In this document: positions 21,091 to 32,764 of the stretch, piece by piece
Numbering within the stretch: the first letter of the stretch is position 1
How the letters are laid out: every line of letters begins with the position of its first letter
Made by a program: the position numbers and the translations under genes
Assembly (NCBI GenBank): GCA_003290165.1
Contig: QNQO01000821.1
Coordinates: 310,001 to 374,000 of the forward strand
Source of the DNA: Berberis thunbergii
Lineage: Eukaryota > Streptophyta > Magnoliopsida > Ranunculales > Berberidaceae
Direction of reading: 5' to 3'
DNA length: 64,000 bases
Notes under the pieces: generated by a model
Databases searched by the model: none
What the model was told of the DNA's origin: nothing
The model's input: the letters and a program-made list of their open reading frames with translations, nothing else

Positions 21091-21689
21091 TCATTGTACC
21101 ATATTTGAAAGATACCATGTTTTTGAAATTCTTGATTTTCGGGTGTCTACTTGTCCATCTCTTGAAGATTCCCATGTTGAACACTCTATTTTGAAGCCAC
21201 TGTTACGGATTCTATTGTTGCTTGTAAAAACCTCCTGGAGAATTTGAGTTAGTTCATTCCACTCAGATGCCTCCCAAGTGTAAACACCATTTCTTATTAA
21301 CCAGTAGGATATGATAGATCTACCCGTACCATTAAGTGCAAGCAATACCTGCATTCAAATTTCAAATGTCTCAAACTCATCAGTGATGCAATTGTGGCAA
21401 CAATTTTTTTTTTTTTTTTCCTTTGTAGAATTGTGTAAACTAATTAATGATTCCACAAGTCCTTCAGTATATCCTAAAAGTACTCTTTAGTTGGAAACTC
21501 TGTTAAAGAATCAACAAAATATCACTATTCCATGAATTCATTACTTACCGTTAAGCTATGCATAATGAATTCCATATCCCCACCATATAAGGCGCAATCT
21601 AATGGTGCATTGAGCACCAAGTGTAGTTGCATTAGAGTCCCTGGGCCGTCCTTCTTCACAACTTTGATATCTCCACCCATTTTTTTGAC
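21091..21689 (-). pseudogene. Sensor histidine kinase gene fragment, two exons with intron
   Basis: On the minus strand, exon 21689-21549 follows GGCAG and ends before GTAAGT. It reads VKKMGGDIKVVKKDGPGTLM and QLHLVLNAPLD, matching the last glycine-rich (G2-like) part of a histidine-kinase ATPase domain (DGPGTLM). After a 200-bp intron, exon 21348-21091 follows ATGCAG and reads VLLALNGTGRSIISYWLIRN and VYTWEASEWNELTQILQEV, which occurs downstream of the kinase core in a plant histidine-kinase family (AHK1/AHK5-like, by recollection). The phases agree. The N-terminal sensor, the dimerisation histidine and the C-terminal receiver are absent. Because the intron is kept, it was copied at DNA level. 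It lies between a CACTA terminus (20358) and an LTR fragment (from 21710). Confidence 0.65.
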
Positions 21690-22984
21690 CTGCCATGCCT
21701 GTGCATCGGTGTTGCGGGTTTAACCGGCCTAAATAAACATGCTAATTTGACCCACTTGTAATAACCACATGTGCACGGTGTCTAAATGGTAGACAACGAC
21801 AAGTACGGGTCGATCCCACGAGGAAGGTGGATTAAATTGAATTTAATAATTTACCTAAACTAATTTGGATAAAATGGGGGTTGAAGTGTTTAAAAATCCG
21901 AGTTAAACAAAAGTAATAAAATAACAATAAATAAAAGAAAAGAGTTGGAGGGAAACCACAATTTGCAAAATAATTTTCAAGCTCCTAAAATTATATTCAA
22001 TTTTTCTTATTATTCCAATTTCAAATAAATGACTCTAGCAATGTATAAACTCCTAGCATTAATTATCTTTTTAGGGAACAATTAATCATAAGTTTAATTA
22101 TTCAATTAAAACATGCTTGATTTATAACATAATATTTTTCTAACAACCTAAGATGCATGACATATTAGGTGAAAGTAAATATTATAAATTGCGAATCATT
22201 TAATATTAATCATGGAATAATAAAGTAAAATGAAATTAATTCTAGAGTTTGAGACTTAATTCACTGTGGTGTTACAGAGCATTTAGCAGGGTGCAAACAT
22301 GAACAGGTCCAGTGTGGCTTTGCAGATCCCAGTGGGTGCAAATAGTTCTGATCTTTCTCAGTTGATGTGCTCTCAGCAAGGTCCACTGGGTGCCAGTAGC
22401 ATCAACTTGATTTAAGTCTCTGTGGTGGTACTGAGTTATAAGGTGGGGTGCAAATAGTACCCAACCTTTCTTCCTCAATTCAAACCGAAAGAGAGGTCGA
22501 GATGGAAGCTGTCTAGGGATGCCAATGGGGCGGATTGGGACGGATTTGTGCAAATCCATCCCCGCTCCGCTGGAAATTTCGGGTCCCCAAAACCGCCCCG
22601 CATATCCGTTTATCATTTTTTTAAAACCATCCCCGCCCCCGACGGATAGGCGGATATCCGCCCCGCCCCATTTAACCCAAACAACAACAACAACCCAAAA
22701 ATTTTTTCTTCAACAACATACTGCATACAATAAATTCATACAAAAAATTAAAAAAAATACAACATATTACAAAAAAAAAAAAAAAAAAAATCTACAGATC
22801 AGATCTGAATTACCTGATCTAAAAATATTACAACAAATAAATTTTTTTTCAACAAATTCAAAAAAAAATTACAACATATACAAAGAATTCGATTCGATCT
22901 CTGAGATCAGATTCACATCTTGAAAACTGATTGGATCAGATCTTGATCGGATCAGATCTTGATCTTGATTAGATCAGATATTGA

Positions 22985-23062
22985 TCAGATCTCAGTCTCG
23001 GATCTTGATCAGATCTCAGTCTCGGATCTTGATCAGATCTCAGTCTCGGATCTTGATCTCTT
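22985..23062. repeat. 24-bp tandem repeat
   Basis: CGGATCTTGATCAGATCTCA plus GTCT repeats about three times, bordered on both sides by looser GATCTTGATC variants, all inside the hAT element. Confidence 0.8.
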
Positions 23063-23322
23063 GATCTCGATCTCTGATGGGAGGAAAAAACCTTTTTGTC
23101 GGATTTGATCTTGGACATCTCGATCTCTGATGCGATGAGAGGTCACGGCGTGAGGGAGGGAGATCTCTCTGTGAGGGAGATCGCGGCATGAGGGGAGCAG
23201 GGAGTATCTCACGGCGTGAGGGGAACGCGAGAGAGATCGCGGCGAGGTGGGGATCGCTCTGTGAGAGGGTAGGGATGAAGGAGAGGCATTCGCTCTCGAA
23301 TCGCTCCTCGGTCGGCCCCTTT

Positions 23323-23556
23323 GCGTTCTTGTGTGAGAGGCAGAGAGGGAGGGAGAAGCGGGTGAGGGGCTGAGGGTGTGGTGTGTTCTCTCTTCTCTGT
23401 CTGTTTGCGTTCTTGTGTGAGAGGCAGAGAGGGAGGGAGAGGCGGGTGACGGACTGAGAGTGTGGTGTGTTTTCTCTTCTCTGTCTGTTTGCATTCTTGT
23501 GTGAGAGGCGGAGAAGGAGGGAGAGGCGGGTGAGGGATTGAGAGTGTGGTGGAGGG
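23323..23556. repeat. 84-bp tandem repeat, 2.8 units
   Basis: Units start at 23323, 23407 and 23491 with GCRTTCTTGTGTGAGAGGC and contain purine-rich GAGAGGGAGGGAGA. They lie inside the hAT element at 22514-23817. On the minus strand they translate to a proline/serine-rich periodic peptide that has no sign of being a protein. Confidence 0.85.
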
Positions 23557-24509
23557 AACGAGGGAGAGGAAGAGGGATCAATGGGTTTTTTAATCCCTTT
23601 ATAAAGGGGAAGGGCATTGTTGTAATATTATATAATAAACGGATAAACGGATATCCGTGGGGCGGATATGGCCAAATCCGTGTCCGCCTCGAATATTTAA
23701 TGGATGTTGTTTGGATATCCGTATCCGCCCCAAAATCCATTTAGACATATCCAAAATCGCCCCAAACGGATTGGGTGGGGCGAATATCCGTGAAAATCCG
23801 CCCCACTGCCATCCCTAAAGCTGTCCGACGTGCGTGATGGCACTGTTGTGATGTGTGGTGGTGCATGGTGCAGCCGGTGACGGTGGTTGAAGATGAAGTG
23901 AAACAGGGTTGTCACGCCCCTGTTTCGGTGGAGTGAAAGAGAGAAAACAGAAATGTAAAGGTTGTGGGTGGTGATTTTGCTTGGTTGGGATGGTGATGAA
24001 AATCACAAATTGTGAAGAAGAGGTTTTGGTATTCTGTATTTTTTTCTTTCCCTTCTCTTATTCCCCTTTATTATTCATTTCTATTGTATTTATAGAGAAT
24101 TAAGAAAATGAACTTGGACAAGTTAAGGGGATGGTTCAATGAGAGATTTAAGGGCTTAAATCAAACTAGAATCTTGGATAATTAAGAGAATATGCTTTGG
24201 GTTTGAGAAAATGAACTTGGACAATTTTAGGAGAGGGTTCAATGAGTGATTTAAGGCTTAAATCAAATTAGAATCTTGGATAATTAAGAGAATATGCTTT
24301 GGGTTTGATTGGGTTTGCATTGAGTTTGGGTTTACGGATTTGGTTTTGGGTTTGGTTTTGAGTTTAGGTTATGGGCTTAGGCTATTCTCACCTCCACTTC
24401 CTCTGAAGTCAAAGTCTGTGATTTATTCATTACATTTTTCTTTGATTTCGTTGTTATTGCTCCGAATTCTACAAAAACACAAACATTTAATAATTAATTT
24501 AAAATAAAA

Positions 24510-25080
24510 TAAAACAAGGATTGACTTCTTCAACTCAGGGTGTTTCACCCAACATGTTTGATCAGTATGGCTTTGAAGGCCACATTGGTTGCAATACAAT
24601 GGTGGAAAAATATACCTGATATGTTGCCAGAAGCCTGGTAGATCTGGAGTTTGGATCCATATTTTGTCTGGAAGCGGTTTTGAAATATTCATCCAAAGAC
24701 AAACCTTTGCTACAGATGGTCTTAAGAGGTGCTTTGTAAGGTTGTCTATGGCTAAAAATTTACCAATCGATTCTACAACTACTTTGAGAAGTTTAAGTTG
24801 GAAAAGAATCAGTGGTAATCGAGGGAGTTCGATCCATACCGATTTGTTGCAGGAGTCTCTCTTGCTATCAAAAGAAGAATCTCATTTTGAAAGCCTGTAA
24901 GGGTACCATTTGATATTGCATTTTTCTCTTGCCATAGCTTTGATCATTGCTTTTTCAAATTCAAACTTAATAAGAACATGACGATAGTCTAAGGCACCAA
25001 TTGTAAATTCAACAGATGCATCAATACTTAGTCACTGCTTTTCTAATGTCATTTAGGTAAGGTCTTTCATAAGCAAACTT
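24510..25080 (-). pseudogene. LINE ORF1-like fragment (DUF4283 plus CCHC zinc knuckle)
   Basis: On the minus strand a nearly open frame reads FAYERPYLNDIRKAVTK, GALDYRHVLIKFEFEKAM and KWYPYRLSK (one stop where Trp is usual). It continues with SVWIELPRLPLILFQLKLL, LRPSVAKVCLWMNISKPLP, GFWQHIRYIFPPLYCNQCGL and QSHTDQTCW. This is the DUF4283 RNA-binding-like domain followed by a CX2C zinc knuckle, the usual ORF1 (gag-like) of plant L1 LINEs. No endonuclease or reverse transcriptase follows on this strand. At least one stop and a frameshift near 25030 show it is dead. Confidence 0.75.
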
Positions 25081-25171
25081 CATCATCAAAGCATATTTCA
25101 TATACATCTTGCAATCTTTCATTTCTAAAAAGTGCAGCGGCAGCAACATGCCTTCCATCTCCCAACTCTCT

Positions 25172-25246
25172 ACTTGATATCTGCCTCATCTTTGGTCGCT
25201 TCCTAATCAACCTCATCATGTGCTTCTTCTTCCACTTAGCCCTCAT
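25172..25246 (-). pseudogene. Ribosomal protein eL41 (RPL41) pseudogene
   Basis: The minus-strand frame from the ATG at 25246 reads [20 protein letters not shown] then RQISS. Plant eL41, the smallest large-subunit ribosomal protein (25 aa, basic single helix), reads [20 protein letters not shown] then RQRSK, so 19 of 25 residues agree. Here the stop after residue 25 is missing and the frame runs on for about 34 codons into sequence preceding the LINE ORF1 fragment. Basic residues are replaced at several positions that are invariant in the family. It is best read as a decayed copy joined to LINE sequence. Its origin (retrocopy or gene fragment) cannot be decided. Confidence 0.65.
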
Positions 25247-25473
25247 GATGAAGATGCAAAGGGACCTTCTCGCTTCCTCCCCCAAAACCCTAAAGCATGC
25301 GAGCGATCGAGATCCCCTTATAATTAGTTAACAAACCAAACCCCCATTATTCTTCTTCACCCATGTAGATTCTTCCCAAACTTGAGAAGTTATAATCCCT
25401 TCTCTTCCCTTGAATATTTGATTGATTTCTCTCTGGGGTTTCAAAGAGTTTCAAGGGGTTTGCTGGAAAGAGG

Positions 25474-25579
25474 ATGAATTGCAGATGCGGTTTGGGCTGG
25501 ACTAAAGGCGGGTTCAATTGCGTGTGTTGCTACTGCAATTCCAACGGGTATGAAACACATGCAATCTTCTTTCTTTCTT

Positions 25580-25624
<45 letters not shown>

Positions 25625-26797
25625 CTTTTGTGATGAAATTTCTGTGTTTTTGGTGAAGTGATGGGATCATAGAGAAAACCCCAATATTGATTTCTATGTA
25701 TTGAGCTGTGAAGATGGAGAAATAGAATAACTTATATGTTGTGGAACCAATGCCAAGTGAAAGATGGAATTTTTATCGGCTCCCTGTCAATAAACTGAAA
25801 TAGGGGTCACAGAAGATACATTAAGAGCATTTTTCAGCAATAGGGAGAGATTATTTTCATGTATTTTGATTGTGTTACACCCAAGATGATGAAATTTCTC
25901 AAGAGAGCATCACTTAAAATAAAATGATTTTTGTTTTCCGATTCAAATTAAATAAATGACTTTGTTGAAAAGAAACTGACCAAGTTTTTTGTTTTCACCA
26001 CTTTGAAATGGTAGTTCTATATGTTTTGCGAAGAAGATTGAGTTAGTTATTCATTATAAAAGGATTACAAGACCATACAACAGTTTGCAATTTCTTTTCT
26101 GTAACACATCAACAAGAGAGTCGGAGAATTTCCAATACACACAAAAAGGACGAGACGCGGGTATTGTTGATTATTAGCTAATAATTGCTTAGGTTGTTGT
26201 TTGTTTGAATGTGTATTTGGGATGTTGAATATGTGTTGTTATATTTTTTTTTTTTTCTCAGAGTGGTGAAAGATGTAATGAAAGGGTTGTCCATGGAGGA
26301 GTTTGTGGCTAAATTTGAACCAATTTTACGGAAAGTGGTATGATGAGTATATACTTTTTGTTATTGTTTTTGTTTGTGCATTGAGCTGAAAGTTTGTTGG
26401 TCTTTACCAATTATTATTTTTGTACTTCTATCTGAATATTTACACTTTTTGTACTTTATTAAAATTGATTGCTTAAAAGTACAAGATACAAACACTGAGA
26501 TACCAGATTTTCACTAATGGATTTGGTTAATTATCTAACCTTTTCTTTTGAGTAAAACTTTCCATCAAAATTTCAACTTATTACTTGGTCCCATAGGATT
26601 GAATTAATACATTTTGAATATAATTATTTCAATTTTTAAGTCATCTGGTTTGGACTGCTTGTGATATTCATTCTTATATCTCTAGCATTTTGTTCTTCAT
26701 TTTTGTGTTTTAGAGTGCACAAGCTGTGGGGATGGGTAAGGAAGCTCAAAGTGTGCCAGTTGCTGCTGAGTTATACAAGAAAGCAAACTGGATATAA
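25474..26797 (+). CDS. Candidate small three-exon gene (cysteine-rich start), tentative
   Basis: A possible first exon 25474-25547 encodes MNCRCGLGWTKGGFNCVCCY then CNSN and ends before GTATGA. The exons 26262-26337 (VVKDVMKGLSMEEFVAK, FEPILRKV) and 26714-26797 (SAQAVGMGKEAQSVP, VAAELYKKANWI, stop) are copy 2 of those at 2258-3129. Exon 1 ends with two bases of a codon and exon 2 supplies the third (giving Gly), and exon 2 ends on a whole codon, so all three join in one frame of 78 codons plus stop. The phase match could be chance (one in three). Exon 1 lies outside the duplicated block. The protein is not recognised; the middle part weakly resembles CBP60 proteins. Confidence 0.3.
25582..25624. 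repeat. 43-nt poly(T) tract
   Basis: An uninterrupted run of 43 T residues preceded by CTTT repeats, inside the putative first intron of the small gene. It may be a microsatellite, or the poly(A) tail of a minus-strand retrotransposition whose body is the adjacent minus-strand debris. Confidence 0.9.
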
Positions 26798-27289
26798 GTT
26801 TTCTATTGTCCTAACTCAGGTAATTGTACCTTGCAATGGGTGACATTATAGTTCAACATTTTGTATATTAAGTTCTACTATACTTTTTTATTCCACCTTC
26901 TTGGGCTTCCCAAGAGTTTTCTCATGCCATCATGATCCAAATAATTCTAATGGTAGTGATGTACATCTCCAAATGATACTTATTTTGATGAGCTTGGTGA
27001 CTGTGATGGTGATGAAGAATGATTCAAGGAGGTTGTGGGTATGAATAGATGATGAGTTAAGGAGCTTAGTGTTACTAGAGTAGACTCAGTTATTTTTTGA
27101 ACATCAACATGATGTGACTTGATATCATTATTGTATTCAGTTATGTGACTTTGCTTATGCAATGAAAGAGCGCAATATTTTTTTATGAATGAAAATTCTA
27201 CTATTTTAATTTTAGATTGTGTATTACACAAAAATAGTTGGTGTTATTTAAGATTATGTGCTAGTAAACAACTACAATAAATAGGCGAA

Positions 27290-27608
27290 GAACAAGTTGT
27301 CACAAATATAATGAAAGTGTGAGGAAAAATACTTCACAGGTAGATAATTTTAATGTATAAAATCACTAACATGACAAATTGTTCCTAACGTATAAATTAT
27401 ATACGTGAAAAAAAATTCCTCACAGAAACTTCATAGTAGATATTTAAATCACTATCGTGACAAATTGTTTCTTACATATAAATCACATAAATGAAGAACG
27501 ATTTGTCATAAAAAGTCACCACATGTGACGCCAAATTTTCGTCACGCACCACATTCTACAATGACAAAATTTTTGTCATCCATGTGAGGGACGCAATTTC
27601 TTGTAGTG
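27290..27608. mobile_element. CACTA-type element remnant
   Basis: The right terminus reads CACTACAAGAAATTGCGTCC on the reverse strand, a very common plant CACTA start. The body has alternating direct and inverted GTGACAAATTGTTC and CACTATGA/TCATAGTG-like motifs. The left terminus is not recognisable. The same body without the terminus lies at about 3600-3920. Confidence 0.55.
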
Positions 27609-28036
27609 CAAGGTATTGAACAACTTTACATTTTACATGCATAATTGAAAAAGAATATATTAATCAGAAAATTCTGTGAGAACCAAAATGGTTCCAACTG
27701 CATCATACCACTTGAGCCACAAATCCATTACCAAATCAAAACTGAAAACCTAAGAAAAGTGAAAGAAAGATAAATGCATGGCATGCTAATGATGAGGAGT
27801 GTGGTACTAGGTATTTGGAAAGAAATAAAAGACTGATAAACACAAACACTAGTGACAAGTAAAAAAAAAATGAACCAACTTACGATCCTGTCCACTCCTT
27901 GAGCAATTCCTTTCTTTCTAAAAATCTCAACATTAAAAAAAACCACTTTTTACCCCTCTCTTTAAAATAATAATAATAATAATAAATAAATAAATAAAAA
28001 TAAAAAAAAGGATTGTCCCCTTACTATCCAATTTTT

Positions 28037-28321
28037 GGGGAGATGGGTGCTGAATGTGATGAAGTGCCTAGCATTGACTGTGATGCAGAGCCTAGCAATG
28101 CCTGTAATGAAGTGCCTGGTAGTGTTGCTGTAGAAGCGCCTAGTAGTTACGTTATGGATCCCTTGGAGAATCACATTGCTCGAAACCATCATTTAACAAA
28201 TGGGGAAGCCAGAGTAGCGGCCACTGGCCCAGCTACAGAATGCCAAGCACATGGCACCAATAGTGAGGTTAGGCCAAGCAGTAGTGCGGTTAGGCCTAGC
28301 ACCCCGAGGGAGATTGTATGA
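28037..28321 (+). pseudogene. L1 ORF1 C-terminal tail
   Basis: The reading frame starts at the truncation point and reads through acidic, low-complexity sequence (ECDEVPSIDCDAEPSNAC, PSSYVMDPLENHIARN, VRPSSSAVRPSTPREIV) to a stop at 28319-28321. The DUF4283 and zinc-knuckle part of ORF1 is missing, so this is inferred to be ORF1 from its position before ORF2 and its composition only. Confidence 0.5.
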
Positions 28322-28544
28322 GTAGAGGCGCTCAAGCAAGGGCTCAAGCACTCTCTCAACAGAGAAATAGATGTCTTCGCATTGCCAAGGAGGGCCCCAG
28401 ATGATCACACTAGCTCCAATCAGAGCCTTTCTTGTACCATGAAGGAACTATCCAATAAGCTGAAAGGGATTACCAGTGGAGGCAAGAACACGGGGAGTGA
28501 GGCCTCATCGGGAGTCAAGCAGCTCCCTAGTAAGCCAGTTACCA

Positions 28545-31500
28545 ATGATTAAAGCAGGTTGTTGGAACATACGAGGGCTTAATGACCCTATCAAGCAACA
28601 GGAAGTTCGGGAATTTGTCAAGAAGGAGAAATTACATATTGTTGAATTAGCCGAAACAAAAGTTAAAGAAGCAAAGAAAGTAACATTGCAGAAAACTCTC
28701 TTGAGGGATTGGAATGGACTGATAATGGGACTGTTACCTCAGGAGGGTGGGTGTGGGTTGCTTGGAATCCTGGTATGGTCACCATTACTATCCTCTCAGT
28801 AACTGACCAAGCCATCACCCTGAATGCTATCTGGAATTTTGGTTTTACATATGCACTTACTTTCATATATGCTAACAGTTTGTATACTATTAGACGTCAA
28901 TTATGGCAGGAGTTAATTGATTTCTCGAGGTTGAATACGGCTCCGTGGGCGGTGCTAGGGGACTTCAATGCTATCTTACAAGCTGAAGAACGAATGGGCA
29001 AGGTAGAGACGCAACAAGGTGGTGCATTCGACTTCCTGAATTGTGTCACGCAAGCAGGGCTTTATGATTGTCGCTACAGAGGTAAGTTTTTTCACATGGA
29101 GCAATAACCAATTAGGACCTGAAAGAGTATCCTCCAAAATTGATAGAGTCTTGGTTAACATCACATGGCTGCAACAACTACCTGATGCTAAAGCAAAATT
29201 TCTGAATATTGGAATCTCTGATCATACCCCTGTGACTTTAACATTATATGACAATAACACCAGAGGTCCTATCCCGTTTAAGTTTTTTAACTATTGGGCC
29301 CACGAAAATGGGTTTCACAAGATAGTAGAGGACGCTTGGCGCATTAGAGTTCGTGGTAACCCAATGTACAAGCTAATTTACAAACTGAAGAATGTCAAGA
29401 AGCAACTCACCACTTGGAGGAAGGCAGGCTTCAATAGAGCTTGCACAGCAATAGAGCAAGCTAGAGCTCGGATGACTCATGCACAACAAGCACTTCAAGG
29501 CCCATTCCGATCCCAACACACAATACAAAGCACCATGTTCACTCATCTTATTCTTCAGCACTATACATTTCCTGATCCACTTGTCCAAGAGGAGAGGAAT
29601 GCAGTTAGAGAGTTCGCTAGGGCAGCACTTAATGAAGAGTCTGAAATAAAACAGCGATCTAGGACCAAGCTCTTCACAGTTGGTGATCAAAATACGGCCT
29701 ATTTTCATGGCCTAGTTCGAGAACGCAGAACTCAAAACAGGATCAACAACATTTATAACAATCAGGGAGAGAAGTTGGAGGGCCCAGTGGTTATTGAGTC
29801 AGAATGTATTAACTACTTCAGCTCCGTTTTTGCTTCTGCTCAAGAGACTGATTATGACCCATCGCTTATGAACAGCCTGGATTTTGAAAGTATTACGGAT
29901 GAGATAGGTGCGGACATGACTAGGCCGATCACCAGGAATGAAATCATTGAGACACTTGCAGAGATTGACTCTTACAAGGCTCCAGGACCAGATGGATTTC
30001 CTGCTTCCTTCTACAAAGTAACATGGCGTATAGTGGGAGATGATTTTGCGAAGGCCATAATGAACTTCTTCAGGAATACTAAACTGCTGGGCGAGGTAAA
30101 TGTGACTAATGTTGTTTTAATTCCAAAAGTTACTAATGCATCTCGTTTCAGTGACTACAGGCCAATTGCGTGTTGCAAGGTCATATATAAGTGCATCACG
30201 AAAATATTGACAAACAGAATGAAAGCAGCAGTCAAACTAGTGGTGAGTGACACTCAATCCGCTTTCATATAGGGAAGGCATATTCAAGACAACATCATGC
30301 TTGCCCATGAACTGGTCCGTAAATATCATCGGGACAAAGGACCTCCGAGGTGTGCTGCGAAGATTGACTTAAAAAAAAGCTTATGATATGACCAGGTGGG
30401 AGGCTATACTGCACATTTTAAAGAAGGTCAACATTCCTTCCACTTTCATTGATTGGGTCAAGGAATGCATCTCGACTCCTAAATTCTCTATTTGCTTGAA
30501 TGGGTCACCAAAGGGATACATTCAAGCAATAAGAGGTAATCGACAAGGTTGCTCGATGTCACCATATCTCTTTGTACTAGTAATGGAAGTGCTCCATGTA
30601 CTATTACGAAAGCAGGTGCAGGAAGGCCACTACCAACTTCATCATAAATGTCGGGATCCCAACATCACTCACCTTTGCTTTGCGGATGACTTGATAGCAT
30701 TCTTCCATGGAGATAGGAACTCAGCGAGAGCTTTATTAGCTGTCCTAACAGACTTTCAAACATGCACTGGCCTAGCAATGAATTGTGACAAGAGTCAAGT
30801 GTTCCTGGCTGGAGTTTCGAATGAAGAGCAGTCCAGAATCCTTGACCACCTTCAATTCTCAGTGGGCAAGCTTCCAGTCAGGTACCTCGGGTTACCTATG
30901 ATCTCTTCTTGTCTCTCGCACACGCAGTGTTTACCTATCATTGAGAACATACGGAACAAGATCAACTCTTGGAAGAATAGATTCCTAACGTATGCAGGAT
31001 GATTAGTTTTGATCAAGTCTATCCTAGCAAGCATGCATGTCTATTGGAACTCTTGCTATGGTCTTCCTAAGCAAACTCTTGATTGTATTAATGCTATCTT
31101 AAGGAGCTTCCTATGGTCAGGAGATGATACAGCAACAAAAAAACCACTTGTGAGCTGGGAAAATGTCTGTTATCCGTATAAGGAAGGTGATATTGGCATT
31201 CGAGACATCAGAATAGGGAATTAAGCTGCCAGTATGAGACATATATGGAGTATTGTATCGCGCAGAGAATCCGTATGGGTCAAATGGGTATACAAACATT
31301 TTATCAAGCACAAAAACTTTTGGATGATGAACACACCTAGGGAGGCTTCCTGGTGCTGGCGGCGTATACTGGAATGCAGAGTGCAAGCTTCCAAATTAGT
31401 TATACACTCCATAGGCAATGGGGAAAGCACCCTTTTTTGGAAAGAACCATGGCACCCCTTAGGAATACTTCTTGATAGATTTCCACAAAATCTACTATAC

Positions 31501-32764
31501 GACTCCACTTTGCACAAAGATGCAAAAGTCTCAGCTATATTGAGGAACAACAGCTGGAATGTGCCTCCTAGTGTCGCATGTAGCATCACTGAGATAAGAA
31601 GCTATCTAGACGAAGTTACGATTGATGAACATACCCAAGACGAAGTTCTGTGGAAGGCTAGCAATGATGGTCAGTTTCAACTCAAACCCACCTATGACGC
31701 CCTTAGAAAGTGAAAGAGTAGTGTTGAATGGTCATCTTTAGTATGGTTCAAGGGTAACATTCCGCGGCACAGTTTCATTACCTGGTTGCTTGTACATAAG
31801 GCATTGAAGACATTGAGCAAGTTAAAAAAGTGGGGCATTGTTCAACAAGATTTATGCCCATTATGCAATCGGGACAGTGAAACTGATACGCATCTCTTCT
31901 TTGAGTGTCCTTACTCGAACTATGTATGGACCTCGATGCTTCATTACCTCAGTTACTCGCGACAAGTCGCCAGTTGGAAGGACGAAATTGCATGGTGCAG
32001 CCAACACTTCACAGGTGGCGGGCTCAGTTCTCATATTAAGAAGGTCATGTTTAATGCGACGGTCTACTTCATTTGGACTGAAAGGAATAAAAGGGTCCAC
32101 GAACAACAACAATGCATAGGGAGTGAACTAGTGAAACACATTTATAATGATGTTCGTCTAAAATTTAGTATGGATGGCCTCACAATTGAAGACAATGCAG
32201 CTACTAGACAGTTACTTAGCCGCTGGAATCTAGATGCAACATTCGTAATCCAGAGACCTCATGTGTCGATGGGAGAAACCACCCAGTGGCTGGCTCAAAT
32301 TGAACACAGATGGTTCTCTGCAAGGAGATCGTGGTGGTTATGGGGCAGTTCTTAGACATCATGATGGTGACGTTAGAGCAGCGTGTTCAAGATCAGATAC
32401 AGGTAAGACCGTCGTCACACATGAATTACAAGGAGTGGAGGCAGGCTTAAAGCTTGCTAGGTTGCACAATTTCAGGCGACTGGTTATATGCACAGACTCT
32501 ACAAATGTACTACAACACCTAAACAAGCCGAGGAACACAACATGGAATATACGACAGACTGTTAGAAGAATAATGAGGTTGTTTAGTTCACTAGAGGATT
32601 ACAAACTAGAGCATGTCTACAGAGAAACAAACAGGGTTGCTGATAATCTAGCGAGTTTGAGCCCAAGTACAGAATTTATGGAAATCTTACTTAGCTCATT
32701 TGCCCAGGATTTGAAAGACATTGTACATGACGATAAAATAGGCAAGTCTTATGTTCGACTGTAA
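28545..32764 (+). pseudogene. L1 ORF2: endonuclease, reverse transcriptase, RNase H (frameshifted)
   Basis: ORF2 of LINEs nicks target DNA and copies its own RNA. The endonuclease runs from CWNIRGLNDPIKQQ (about 28560) through VELAETKVKE, APWAVLGDFNAI and SDHTPVTL (about 29217). The reverse transcriptase shows YKAPGPDGFPASFYK (about 29970), FSDYRPIACCKVIYK, AAKIDLKK, GNRQGCSMSPYLF and the catalytic LCFADDLIAFF (about 30675). A zinc-binding CPLCNRDSETDTHLFFECP lies at about 31855. RNase H follows: LNTDGSLQGDRGGYGAVL, VTHELQGVEAG, CTDSTNVL and YRETNRVADNLA, keeping its DEDD residues. The frame changes near 28720, 29080, 30370 (an extra A in an A8 run) and 32262. Stops occur near 30271, 31000, 31222 and 31711. 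The damage is slight, so the insertion is relatively recent but inactive. Confidence 0.9.

Larger units (their letters stand above)
22514..23817. mobile_element. hAT-type non-autonomous element (1,304 bp)
   Basis: The ends TAGGGATGCCA (22514) and TGCCATCCCTA (ending 23817) form imperfect inverted repeats, extended by GGGGCGGAT and ATCCGCCCC motifs. They are flanked by the perfect 8-bp direct repeat AAGCTGTC (22506-22513 and 23818-23825). The interior contains a 24-bp tandem repeat (about 22985-23062) and an 84-bp tandem repeat (23323-23556). No transposase is present. A long open frame on the minus strand (23033-23740) only reflects the tandem repeat. Confidence 0.88.
21710..24400 (-). repeat. 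LTR-type repeat B, inverted and 5'-truncated copy
   Basis: The reverse strand of this region matches 51560-53152 plus 56739-56844. Shared landmarks are CCTAAACCCAAA-rich sequence, AAACAGGGGCGTGACAACCC, CACCACAGAG, CACCTTC.TCGTGGGATCG, ACCCGTACTTGTCGTTG and the terminus CCGCAWCA. About 840 bp at the LTR start, beginning TGTAATACCC in the other copy, are missing here. A hAT MITE (22514-23817) is inserted. No coding region is visible. Confidence 0.65.

Noticed and set aside
22262..22500. Possible captured gene exon with CACCACAGAG and TTGCACCC repeats
   Set aside because: The same sequence recurs in the LTR-type repeat at 52480-52620, so it belongs to the repeat.
23033..23740. 235-residue open frame on the minus strand
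   Set aside because: It lies inside a hAT element and is periodic only because of the 84-bp tandem repeat; composition is Pro/Ser/His-rich with no domain.
25474..25656. Read-through frame into the T-run as a 60-residue protein
   Set aside because: The C-terminal half is poly-Phe encoded by the T-tract; a splice donor at 25548 is more plausible.
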